Notes under the pieces: model-generated
Databases searched by the model: none
Told to the model about the DNA's origin: nothing
What the model saw: the letters and a program-made list of their open reading frames with translations, nothing else
Shown: positions 10,858 through 22,798 of the stretch, in pieces
Layout of the letters: each line of letters opens with the position of its first letter
How positions within the stretch are numbered: position 1 is the first letter of the stretch
Assembly: GCA_002633005.1 (NCBI GenBank)
Contig: NMRA01000287.1
Coordinates: 62,001 to 126,000, forward strand
Source of the DNA: Phoronis australis
Lineage: Eukaryota > Phoronida > Phoronidae
Length of the DNA: 64,000 nucleotides
Direction of reading: 5' to 3'
Translations under genes and position numbers: made by a program

Positions 10858-12130
10858 GTTTGGTTGATCGACGGGTGACGCCAAAAAACAATCACGAAAA
10901 CAAAAAAATGGCTACTAGGAGGCGCAAAGTACCTCGATTCCATCCGAAAACAGGAGGATAGCATCATCTCACCAATAGATGCCTATACGCCAAATTTTCT
11001 TAAAATCTGAGGACCTTTGAAGATACAGAAGTAAATATAAAGGACTATAAAATTGCCACTAGGTGGCACACTGGTAGTCAGATCCGTCCGAAAGTTGTTG
11101 TCATTCGTTGTGAACATAATATAAATACACTAGCTAAATTTAACAAAGAACCTGCAAAGGGTTTAGGAGATACAGCCATGGGCGCAAAAAAACTGCCACT
11201 AGGCGGCGCCACAGTAGACGAAATCGTCGGAAAATCATCGTCAGCTGTCCTCTTCATAGTAAGAAAATACATGCCAATTCTCACAATCATACTTAGGGCC
11301 GTTTGATTGATACAGGGGTGGACGCCAAAAACAGACTAAAGAACAGCAAAAATGGCCACTAGGTGGTGCAAACTATGTCAAATCTATCTGAAAACGGGAT
11401 GATAGCGTCATCTGACTAGGAGATGCCTATACGCCAAATTTTATGACAATACGATGAGGACATTTGAAGAGGTAAACGTAAAAAACTGAAATTACCACTA
11501 AGGGCCACACCAGTAGTCAGATGTATCCGAAAGTCGTCGTCATCTATTGTCAACATCATATAAATACATTTGCTTAATTTAATAATCCTGCAAACGATTT
11601 AGGAGATACAGCCATAGGCGCAAAAAATGCCACTAGGAGCGCCACAGTAGACGAAATCATCGTCAGCCGTCGTCTTCATAATAAGAACATACATGCCAAT
11701 ATTCACAATTATTCTTAGAGCAGTTTGGTTCATAGAGGGTAGACACTAAAAACAGACTCGAAAACAGCAAAAATGGCCACTAAGTAGCGCAAACTTCGTC
11801 GAATCCATCCGAAAACGGAAGTGTAGCGTCATCTCACTAATAGATGCATATTTTGCAAATTTTATGAAAATACATTGAGGACCTTTGAAGATATAGAGGT
11901 AAGCGTAAAAACTAAAATTGCCATATCGGTGGTCGGATCCGTTAAGAAAGTTCGCTCATGTCATGCCATCCATGAAAGGAACACATGTGCCAAATTTTAT
12001 GAATGTTTGTCAAAGGGTTTTGGAGATAGAGCAACGGGCGCAGGACGCCGGACGGATGCCGACGGACGCCGGACGGACGGCATAATATGTGGGCGCATAA
12101 AAATGGGTGATCGTGGGGCCAACAGTTAGG
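10858..12130 (+). repeat. higher-order satellite array 2: ~430-bp trimers of ~145-bp monomers
   Basis: Three consecutive units start at 10858, 11301 and 11723, each opening with GTTTGnTTGAT and GACGCC and running 408-443 bp. Inside each, CCACTAGGnGGC-type motifs fall about 145 bp apart (about 10912, 11052, 11197, 11353, 11495, 11629, 11776). The last unit ends in a GC-rich stretch built on ACGCCGGACGGA (12040-12080). It shares order and wording with array 1 near 2.8-4.6 kb. Confidence 0.85.
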
Positions 12131-13117
12131 AAAATCCTTTATAATGAACAAGCAATATGCCTACACAGAGGTAAAACAAAACCATTCACATGGACTATAG
12201 CGGCGCCAAGCAAGAACGATGTATACAGTAGCAGGTATATTGTGCTGTTATCACTCAACTATAACCGCAGATAAGCGTTCCCTGTTCAGTAGATTTTATT
12301 GCAGTTATCGGCAGCTGAACACGTAGCTGGAGTTATGTGACGCTGAACAGAACGCATGACGTAGTAGACAGGAAAACACTACTGCCAATATAAGTTGAAG
12401 TACTTCCGTTTAAGTTCCGTATCACGGATATTTCTTGACATCTATCTCAAGTGCCAGTAAAAACATAGAGCAGAGAAAGAACTGTTAGATTCCTTTCGAA
12501 AGAAAACAGGAACTACATTACGCGAACAAAACAAGCAACCCCAACAACTTGAACTAACAAGTAGTGCAATAGTAACTTCGAAAGCATTTTCCGGTAGAAG
12601 GCGCAAGAGACCCAGTGTCTTTCGTGACCTATTTTGCGAAGATCATTAGATCTATTTGTAAAAGGTGCAGCCGTTAGCGACAATAAAAGCAGTGAAACAG
12701 ACTTAACATTCACAGTCTGTACGCCTGTGACAAACTGCAAGAGCAGAGTACGTACATACTTTGTGATAACTAAAAGACACAAGCGCTCCGAAACTCCAAA
12801 AATCACGTCTAGACTCTCAACAACAATAAAAATATTTTTAATCGATATACATTGACAGGACTTCCGAAAGTTGGAATATTCCGCCAATACTAGTAAAAGA
12901 GTTTCAACGCAACTCGCAGAACACCGTTGAACACACTGCGCTCATGAAACCCGCAGAACATAACAGCCACGTTCCGTATTTACAGCACCGTACATAAGTA
13001 AGTGGTATTGATTTACGATGGCCTCACATTGTGACCAGCATATTCCATGTTAAACTGCAAGGCATCGTGAAGATAGGGTGGCTGAGCGTTGAACATGATC
13101 ATACAAACAATGCAAAA
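12131..13117. other. no supported gene
   Basis: Overlapping open frames on both strands at 12513-12887 (124 and 73 codons) have no recognisable motifs. No repeats with clear ends. Confidence 0.5.
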
Positions 13118-13763
13118 CCAAAACGGAAAAAAATCCAGGACACGAATTTTCTATTCAAGAATTGCAAGACTGAAAATACACCCACAACAAAATTTATCGC
13201 GCCAGGACCTGTGATTTATCAAGTCAAGACCGAAAATTTATTCACGCCAGGACAAAAAATTTAGTACGTCAGGAAATTTGCACACGTCTGGAAAATTTCA
13301 CAAGTCAAGTAAATTTTCACGTCAGGAAAATTTCATGTCAGGAAAATTTCATCCCAGGAGACCACGTGACTAAGTGATCCCTCAGGGAGATGAGGTAATA
13401 GACACACAATTTCTTGCCGACGACAGTCATTATCGTGACAATGAGGTTGTAGTCTCTTCCACGTTTTACAAGGTAAGCGAATGCACATTTGGAGACACTA
13501 GATTCGAATACGGCTCAGTACTACAGAGAAAGAGTGGAACGCCGTAGTCACGTGGTCTCTGTCACGAATGTCTACGTCCTGCCGTAATAAATTTTGTGTC
13601 CTGGAGTGATAAACAATGCGTCCTGGCGTGACAAATTTTCGGTCCTGACATGTTAAATCGTAAGTTTTGTCGCAATGAATTTTGGTTTTCAGTATATTTT
13701 TGGTTCTGCAGAGAATTCAATTCTTGAACAGAAAATATGTGTCTTGGATTTCTTCCGTTTTGG
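13118..13763. mobile_element. foldback element with ~260-bp inverted arms
   Basis: The left arm starting CCAAAACGGAAAAAAATCCA (13118) and ending near 13375 in GACCACGTGACT is matched in reverse by 13545-13763. The arms contain degenerate ~30-bp direct repeats of AATTTATCACGCCAGGAC type. The spacer between arms is about 170 bp. No protein is encoded. I could not define a target duplication, so the class is unknown. Confidence 0.75.
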
Positions 13764-13829
13764 CTTACTTTAACAATACCTCTGACCTTATTAGTGGCCT
13801 CCATTCTAACTCGTATATCAACATAACTA

Positions 13830-14065
13830 AGCATTGTCAATTAATAAAAGTATATATTTTCTGAAAGAAAAAGACCAGGAAATTTAAACACATGTTTTGC
13901 ATTTATATACATTATTATTATTACGTTAACACCTTTTTAAGTCAAAATTTCATTTTTAAGAAAGGTTCATTCCTAGCAAAATAACCCTTTGGTAGATTTT
14001 AATGTAACCGTCTATAAATGAAAACTTCACCCGGTATTCAAAAACACTGTTAGCAGTTTTCTATT
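13830..14065 (-). repeat. dispersed repeat, inverted match to 43.99-44.23 kb
   Basis: The block containing TATATATTTTCTGAAAGAAA and ATTATTATTACGTTAACACC matches the reverse complement of about 43990-44230 (and of its duplicate 44570-44805). The copies are diverged. In both places the block sits close to the same SINE. Confidence 0.65.
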
Positions 14066-14384
14066 CCTTTCGTTTGGTTTCTACGACAAGTCAAATCGCA
14101 GCACTTGAGTAAAAATTTGACGTAGTATTCGTTTTTGAAACATGACGCAAAAATAGGTATTTTTATCGAAATTCCTAACAGCGTTTTTCAGATTGATGAC
14201 TAAATATCAAGTTTGGGAAGTTTCAGCGAATTCCACCAAGCCGTTTTCGAGAACTCGTGTTCCTAAATTCTAATAAAGTCGATTTGCCGAAGCCGAGAAA
14301 AAGACGATTGAACTGGGACGAGTGAAAATCTAAGTCTTCAGTTAATTATTCGGTGAAAACATGTTTTCGGTAAATATATTAAAA

Positions 14385-14640
14385 AAAAATAATAGCACGC
14401 GGTCTTGTAGACGTTGTACCAGACGTGCGCAGGCCGCGCATGTGGGCCCATTGCACTGATCACGTGGAAATATTTTTGTGCTTTATTAATATATACTTAA
14501 AACCGAGCTGAGGAGCTAGAGCCCTGACTCAAGGGTTTAGCAGTGTGGCCCAGTGGGACTCGAACCCACGACCTCGAGTAAAGAAGGCGGGCACCATCAC
14601 ACTAGGCCACACTGCCTCCTTGCAGTTAATATATCCTATA
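14385..14640 (-). mobile_element. tRNA-derived SINE, full head
   Basis: On the minus strand from 14615, a tRNA-like head carries an A box TGGCCTAGTGTGATGG and a B box GGGTTCGAGTCCC. The first and last 11 bases of 14540-14615 are perfectly complementary. The tRNA-like part does not fold into a standard cloverleaf, so it is not called a functional tRNA. A conserved body follows (GAGTCAGGGCTCTAGCTCCT, TGCGCGGCCTGCGCACGTCT) and ends in a T-rich tail near 14390. The same body recurs at 43.7 kb. Confidence 0.7.
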
Positions 14641-15790
14641 CATGCCTTAACCGTGTTAGCTATTTCAACATTCACTCGCAATGTCAAATGAATTTGCAGT
14701 GCGTAATTAACTTAATTATCATTAAAACGTACCGTCCCCAGCCACGAGGTGGGACCAAATGTTACTGTTGTTTGACCTACTTAAAAATAGGTTACAGTTC
14801 ATTGTTAGTGTGTACACACCACGTGCCGGGAGACTGATACGAAACCAAGTAAGAAATGGATAACAAAAATTGAGTCGGTGGTTAAAGCATGTTGTTAGCA
14901 TGATGTTGAGACAGCGAAATATCAATTTACTTATATTCAATAAAGGAATTTGGGAGAAGATTTATCTCTTTTCACAACTAACTTTATGACCACAGAGGTG
15001 TAAGGCGATTCGTAGCATTCGTTCTCAACGACCGTATGCATGCAGAGGCACAACTACCTCAGGGTTAAAACACCAGTATCGAAAGCGATTCACGAAACGA
15101 TTCAGGCTTAGGGTTGATACGCGTTGCGTTTTGAGTTGGTAACAGGAAACGCTATCTCATCACTGAAAGTTGAGTATTGCGAGATCGATTTTATGAGAGT
15201 GACAGGACACAGGAGTAGTTCAAATTTCGTTTTAGCCAAGAAAACAGGGCAAAATGCAACTTTTAAGATACGATAGCCATGCAACCCGTGTTGTTATATC
15301 CAACGTAGCCATGCAACGGAAAACAATGGTTGTATCTCATAGGCGATGACAATGCGACGCGCTTGCGCCCTTGGCATGGAATTGGATGTCGCAAGTTATA
15401 CAATTACCTTGGAACCTTCAGAAGATGTCATTTAGCCCGGGTAAGAACAATCATATCCTGAACACCGGAAGCAATCGCAGATGAAATATGACGAGAACAA
15501 TAACAGACGACCGCAACTGGCCGGGTACATTTTTTGCAAATTTGCAAGGAATGCGAAACACAAAGTAGCTACATATTGTTGTGTAACGTGACGTATGCAT
15601 TGGCTACTATTCTACTTTAGCTAACAGAGTAGTAGAGAGCGACGCCTGTAGTGAATACTTCAGCAAGTGGCATCATAAATTCCCGTGCGTCATTTTGAAA
15701 CTCATTTTGAAGACAGCAGGTGGTAAGAGGTGGTTAAATCCAAATAATGTGATATGGCAAGTGTTCATTACTTTCCGCTTGATCCAAGAA
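14641..15790. other. no supported gene
   Basis: Short frames only, with no recognisable motifs or repeat ends. Confidence 0.5.
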
Positions 15791-16544
15791 GGCAAAGGCA
15801 GCATTTGCATCAGTCACGTGACATTAAATATATCCATAAATCACGTGGTGGGACTGAGAACCCACAACCACTAATCATCGATAATTTTTGTTTACTCATC
15901 AATCAATCATTTTTCAACGATGTCAACATTATCATTATACAAACAGCGACGCACATTTTCACAACTAATCATCGAAATTGACTGCTTCGAAAATGTTTCG
16001 TTCATTATTAACAGCCAAACAAAATCCCACCAAAACGTATGGCAGGGAAGAGCTGCAGGGAGAGGGCTCAGAGAGGAGCATGCGCAGTAGCGACAGCAGG
16101 AGAACAACTAGGCGGCTAGTAATATGGAAGCCAAAATACGTGAAACCGTTAGATCTGAATGGGAAAATGGTTGTTATGTACTGAACAAATCGATTTTAAC
16201 GCTTCACTTTTCAGTCCTACAAAAATGACCTACAACTTACTTCGTCCAAAATGCATATTCTTTATCGTTTATAATTATTGTTAATGAGACTGTACAGGCA
16301 CCTTACTGATGGTCATCAACTGTTCATTTAATGGCACATTACTGCATATCTGCCATCATTGTGCACATCAAGGTCAAAGTACAAGCATACCACAGTTCAC
16401 ATTTTCACTCTGACCAGATATACAGCAAGATTATACACTCCACTTTTGACGAACAAAGTGTTGCTGACGTCACGGCTGAAGGGCATTGAAGCAAATATAC
16501 CACAGAAATACCTTGATTACGGTGGCTTGCTCTAAAGGGCTTAA

Positions 16545-17218
16545 AGGCGAAGGCAACCTTTTTTCATGTCACTTTCAGCAAAAATAAGGTCCATTGATTA
16601 TCTAAGAAACATTTGTCACTTAATTACAGCTTTTCGTAATTTGATTAATTTCTCGTCCTCTACTCCGGAAGTGACGTTTTGGGAGGCAAGAGTTTCGAGC
16701 CAATTTCTTTTTATTATAGTCTGACTGTGAGAGCTGTCGTGTCAGTCTAAGTTTGATAAGTTTATTGTGGACTTGTATTGGAGCTATTTAGAAGGTGCCA
16801 AGTGTGTGACGAGGGAGTCACACGGCGGGATGTAAGCAGTTTGGGTGCTCAGATCACCCTCCAGTGGGAGTGTGTCGCGGGACACTCGGGCAAGTGGGAC
16901 AGTTCTTCCTCTGTACGTGAGTACACCCCAGTACGCAGCAACGGCGTGGCATGTTGACTGACTCGTAAGCAAAAGCAAACGACGACCGAACTTATCACAA
17001 CCGAGGTAGAACAATGACGGACTCGACAGCTCTCACAATTAGACTATATGAAAAGAAATTGGCGCGAAATTCTTGCCTCCCAAAACGTCACTTCCGGAGT
17101 AGACGACGAGTAATTAATTAAATTACGAAAAGCAGTAAATAAGTGAAAAATATGTCTGGGATAATCAACCAACCTTATTTTTTGCTAAAAATGACATGAA
17201 AAAAGGTTGCCTTCGCCT
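16545..17218 (-). mobile_element. Kolobok-like non-autonomous transposon, 674 bp, with known empty site
   Basis: Inverted ends starting AGGCGAAGGCAACCTTTTTT stay alignable for about 200 bp. TTAA flanks both sides (16541-16544, 17219-17222). The duplicate block reads AAAGGGC-TTAA-TATAATGCG at 18174-18193 with nothing inserted, so the 4-bp target duplication is shown directly. The THAP start lies on the minus strand, so the element is inverted relative to the copy at 3.5 kb. Confidence 0.9.
16854..16952 (-). pseudogene. truncated THAP start in Kolobok-like element
   Basis: From the ATG at 16952, a 32-codon frame begins MPRRCCVLGC, homologous to the start of the THAP protein at 3738, with the same untranslated leader upstream. 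The frame then diverges and stops, losing the rest of the zinc finger. Non-functional remnant in a deletion derivative. Confidence 0.7.
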
Positions 17219-17429
17219 TTAATATAATGCGAAACGATTGCTGATGCTGCACATAAATTCACAAGCTCAACTAACAGCGGAGGACCAGTTACTGGTTGCC
17301 AGAAACATTTCCAGATATGGTCCACCTATGTTCCTTAACTCTCCATTACATTTGTGGACTTATGTGAAAACACTAGTTGTCCTTATTTCGTTGATATTAC
17401 TAGGTCAAACTTTTGCTTTGATACACACN

Positions 17430-18390
17430 GGCAAAGGCAGCATTTGCATCAGTCACGTGACATTAAATATATCCATAAATCACGTGGTGGGACTGAGAAC
17501 CCACAACCACTAATCATCGATAATTTTTGTTTACTCATCAATCAATCATTTTTCAGTGATGTCAACATTATCATTATACAAACAGCGACGCACATTTTCA
17601 CAACTAATCATCGAAATTGACTGCTTCGAAAATGTTTTGTTCATTATTAACAGCCAAACAAAATCCCACCAAAACGTATGGCAGGGAAGAGCTGCAGGGA
17701 GAAGGCTCAGAGAGGAGCATGCGCAGTAGCGACAGCAGGAGAACAACTAGGCGGACTAGTAATATGGAAGCCAAAATACGTGAAACCGTTAGATCTGAAT
17801 GGGAAAATGGTTGACATGTACTGAAAAAATCGATTTTAACGCTTCGCTTTTCAGTCCTACAAAAATGACCTACAACTTACTTCGTCCAAAATGCATTTTC
17901 TTTACCGTTTATAATTATTGTTAATGAGACTGTACAGGCACCTTACTGATGGTCATCAACTGTTCATTTAATGGCACATTACTGCATATCTGCCATCATT
18001 GCGCACAACAAGGTCAAAGTACAAGCATACCACAGTTCACATTTTCACTCTGACCAGATATACAGCAAGATTGTACACTCCACTTTTGACGAACAAAGTG
18101 TTGCTGACGTCACGGCTGAAGGGCATTGAAGCAAATATACCACAGAAATACCTTGATTACGGTGGTTTACTCTAAAGGGCTTAATATAATGCGAAACGAT
18201 TGCTGATGCTGCGCATAAATTCACAAGCTCAACTAACAGCGGAGGACCAGTTACTGGTTGCCAGAAACATTTCCAGATATGGTCCACCTATGTTCCTTAA
18301 CTCTCCATTACATTTGTGGACTTATGTGAAAACACTAGTTGTCCTTATTTCGTTGATATTACTAGGTCAAACTTTTGCTTTGATACACAC
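17430..18390. repeat. tandem duplicate A2 (empty site)
   Basis: Second copy of the block at 15791-17428, lacking the transposon. The intact target TTAA is at 18181-18184. Sequence resumes as unique DNA after 18390 (AGAGATCGTATAGATC). Confidence 0.9.
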
Positions 18391-19875
18391 AGAGATCGTA
18401 TAGATCTTGGCCACAATGTTTAGGTAAGACGACGGCCTCACGACGTGGTGATTGCGGTCAATGTATGTACACACAAAAACAGACACTCGTGTAACTAACT
18501 CATTACAGCTCACAACAGAGTTGATTTTTTACGATGGAGCTCTGTCGTGCAAACCTCATGCGATAGTTAGTTGGCGCAATGTCTAGTACTGATATGGTGT
18601 GCGTTACAGGATAGGGGGCACTGTTTTTTCCACCAATAAAAAGAAAATGAAAACATTTCCAATCGTCATATTTTATTACCGTAAAACTTTCGCCTGACAT
18701 TGCATAGCAAGAGACGTCGTTAGAGGACGTATTGACGTCACTAACACAACGTATAGGCAGGAACTGCGAGTTTCGTAGTTATGATGCCAAGTTTGCTGCT
18801 GATGACGATTAAATGAGGCATCAATGCATCTTAGTCCTTCAGTATTATACACACTAGCTTTCTACCATGTGCAGCTCTGTACAAAGCCAATGAAACTTTC
18901 AGAAAGGTCACACACGATTTTACATGTGTATTGGATACACTGCCGTGAATTTTCAATGAGAGCACGCATTTTCTCGCCGTGAGTCGGCTACCGAATTCTA
19001 CGCATGTGCTCTGTACGGAAATACGTGACAAGTAATGGACGTACCTGGCGCTGTACCAAAAGTAAATCTCAATGAGGAATGTGTAATATTTACTCACTGG
19101 GCGGCTGCTTCACACAGGTCAATTGCCGATAACTCGTCCTTACTTATCTCCAATAAAGTGTTGCAGCATTGTAAATAAGTAATAACGCCGACCCATTTTC
19201 AAACAGGAATTGAAATATTATGATCATTTCTGTTAGATCCGTTAGGTAAGCACATCCAGCAGTTCAAAGGCTTATTAACAAACAAAATGGTGATTCAGTT
19301 CAATCAATCGCCAACATTTTTCGTTCTTTTAAGCTGCGTTCGCACCGTTTCGCTAGCTTAAAATCGAAAATCGAATTAGGCCTTTTCCCTCATACAATTA
19401 GTCTCATGACACCCTTTACCTTTACCGTGGTAGGATTTTATTTAAGTTACCAACCAAAGCATCGAGACGACCAGTGCTTCAAGAGAGTACTTCAGTTGTG
19501 CCACCCCTAAAACTGCGAACTCGAAAATGGTGGCATTGTCTGTGACCTGCTTGGTATATACATATTGCCTGTGACCTGCTAGCTCACTCGGCACCATTTC
19601 AATATCGAATGAGCTTGATTACGTTACCAAGTACCAAAGTGATTCGTTTAAGAATTCAACATTGACAGCTAAACGATGTCTAAGTGCCTCTGTAACTATG
19701 AACCTGGGTCAATATTCATGAAGTCCTTCCGAATCGCTGACTGCTAAATTTCATTTCACAAAACTTTTCTAAATCTATTTGTAGTTAATTACATTACTTC
19801 ATGAAGTTGCCTGTATCACGGGTTACCGCCGAACCCGTGTATGAAACCTATATCAAACTCTGATTAAAACAGCAC
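18391..19875. other. no supported gene
   Basis: Short frames without recognisable motifs. No transposon ends seen. Confidence 0.5.
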
Positions 19876-22798
19876 AGCATGTGAAAACACACAAAACAAA
19901 TAGGGAAACGCGACGAAAAACGACAAACAACTTCAAAGACTCCAGTGTATTGAGGTGCATTACAAGCATTGAATAGGCCCCTATTTGACGTAAAGTACTG
20001 GTATGTCCTTGTTGAACACAATGGTATGTATAGTGATGCCGAGTCTTTTCACACTGCTGCTACCAAAGATCACGTGCAGTGTTCTACAAGCCTTCATTTC
20101 ATCAGTCATTGCAGTCAACCAAGCAACGCTAGGACAACACCGCTCAAGACATCATTGGTGATTTCCAGGGGTATTAACCAAAAAGTTAATTTAACACAAT
20201 TTATTTTAAACAAAGTTCAGCTGTATCCATTGACAACTTGAAAACGTGAAAACAAAAAAAAAACTAATGACGTAGGTCGGGAGATCACATAGCCCGCTTC
20301 ATGCAGTGTTATATCCCAGCACCACATCACGATACTTACAGAACACGGATCAGGATTTGCGGCAAATCACTTCCGCCACAACTTTCTTACAACATGGTCG
20401 CTATATGTTGTGTTTCTAACTAAACTGGCCAAACAATCACAGAAATAAGGAATTCACCTGAAACTAGACATGCTTCAAACTACACAGAACATGTTTAGGT
20501 CATTCGGGCCATACCAGACTTACATAATACTGCATGACTGAAGAGTGAATACCTACAGATAATCCATGAAGGACTAGACACACTTCAGCAACAAATATCC
20601 GCTTAAGACAACGACAAATAAAAGTGCATTATTCTCAAATCGAGAACCTATTTCTTACAGAAGAGTTTAAGATGACGCAAAACAGGCTTCGTTCGGAAGG
20701 CTTCATGAATAACTTAAAAACAACCTAAGAAGCCTTGAGCTGGCAAGAGTACGAGCCCAAGTGGCATGCTGCACGCCAACGCTTAGCCATTCTCGTTACC
20801 AACAATTCCACAGCGTTCTCAGCGTAACATTCTAGAAACTGGCGTTCACCGAGCAGCCGAAGTCAGTAACAACAACGAGAGATGTAACTAAACAACGAGT
20901 GTGGACAGCCTTATGGTGCATGTTAGCTATTGCTAGAAACAGTGACACCTACTGGTACGGTACAAGTTATTAGCAGCAGGATCGTACTTATAGAGCGTTC
21001 GGGTTAGGCCTACAACTGGGCTTCGGGTAATGGTTAAGCACAGCCGCGCATGAGACTTCTGAAATTGTCTCACAAACTGTCACTGCTAAGTTTCTATGGT
21101 AACCATTAAGACGAGCATTATAGATGCTAGTTTAGCAGCTTTATAGCCAATGTGTCACTGGTTAGAATACCGAAGTTGCACGTGCGGGTGTATATACTGG
21201 CCTTGTTTCCACGGTTAACTATGTGAGTGTAAACTTCATGGGAATGTAATCTAAACTATTCCTCTTGCGGATGGGGAACGTTTCACTCTCATTCCTTCCA
21301 CAATAACATAACAAACAATGAGATTCGAAGTAAACGTTATATATAAGCCCCGATTTTGCGTCATGAAGAATTTCACCTCAACAGCTATAGAGAATATAGA
21401 GTGGAGAAATGGTAAAACTGATTGGAACAGGGGCGCAATCTCCCACCAGTTTCTACGACCCTTGACTGATTCATATAGAGTACAGCTTACATTGGAGAGA
21501 CAGCAGAATGTCTGTTGGTTTATTCAGCTGCCCGAGTTGAGTTGGAACAGTTTCCGACTATATATTATAATCAGCTAGCTCGCGAACGCTGGCTAGGTTC
21601 CCGCATATATCAACATGTTCAATATGGAAGACTCAAATAACAAAGACGAATTTAGCACTCACTTTCTGGAACTGATAGGCTCAGCGGGTGAGAACTGTTG
21701 GCCTGCTGAAACGATTATAACTGGAATTAACGTATCAAATATCACAAACCTGCTCGCCCGTGCAGGCCAGAGAGCTATTGTCAGTAAATCGACACTTAGA
21801 GAGAGTGACTACCGTCCTTAGGTGGCCCCAGAGAGAGGAGGAAGCTCCAATACGTCGAATTATGCCTAATTAAAACATCGAAGTCACGTTAATATAAGTA
21901 CCTTTTTCGCAAAAAGGGGTACCTTAGGAGGCCGTCGATGTCTTTAAGTCATTCCAACTCGAACAAATACTGCGGTAATAAAACCTTTTCTTCGAACAGT
22001 CCTTCGTTCAGTTGCCCAAATCGGCAACAGGCCATTCTTTTGAGCGCGCTCTTACAGTATTTTCAACGGGTTCGCCAGGATCCAGCAGTGGCCAGGTAGA
22101 GGCGGTGGCCTGTCTAAGGCCGACTCTCAAACTCTGCGCCATAGTCCACCAGAGAGTGGTAAAACAAGAAAATCTCCAAAATGCATGTCTTAACCACTTA
22201 CCTGAAGACCCACTACCAGTGCTGTATCTAAATAGGAACACGGATCCAGGAACACTTCCTCAGAACAGGTGAAACTGATTAACAACGCTACAACACCGAC
22301 CCTTGTACGTTTGAATTCTCTCAGAGTGACCGCACCTTCAACACAACGGGTTTATGTCGGTCCAGGAACCACAGAATGTGAGAGAAACGAGGATGGTAGC
22401 ACTGAAGTCCCATACAATTTAAAAACAGGTTACTATAGGCGGGTGGTTTGAGGAGTGTGTTGAAAAGAATTGCCAGTAAACTGATTTACTTGTGTTTTTG
22501 AAAGAGAAAAGCCAAGTTTTCTTGCCTTGACCTACTTTCGATGCAAAATGGTGGCTGTCATTTGCTTTCAACCCCTGTCGCTTGAGGAGAAACCGGGTGC
22601 GATTTCAGGTGTCTGTCCAAACAGATCAAAATTGCCAAAAAAGTAGCTGGTTGTTTGTTTCGGATTTACATGGGTTAATGTATCTAAACTGATTCATAGA
22701 TGTTTTTGACAATAGGAAGACGGTATAATGCTTCAATGAACTTAGTTGCAGGCTGAAGTTGGAAAAATCTCTATCATCCGTTCTCCAAATAACTAAGT

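Larger units (their letters stand above)
15791..17428. repeat. tandem duplicate A1 (carries Kolobok insertion), ends at single N
   Basis: The block from GGCAAAGGCAGCATTTG (15791) to TTGATACACAC (17428) is repeated at 17430-18390 with scattered substitutions. The copies meet at one N (17429). A1 holds an extra 678 bp, the transposon at 16545-17218 plus TTAA. This is the look of two alleles placed head to tail by an assembler. Confidence 0.9.

Noticed and set aside
10288-10878. 196-codon open frame on the plus strand
   Set aside because: It is the longest uninterrupted frame but begins inside the LINE RT relic in the wrong register, is oddly Phe/Ser-rich, and runs into the satellite array. No domain is recognisable.
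14540-14615. Functional tRNA gene
   Set aside because: A and B boxes are present, but the anticodon arm and normal 7-bp acceptor geometry are missing, and the sequence is embedded in a repeated SINE body.
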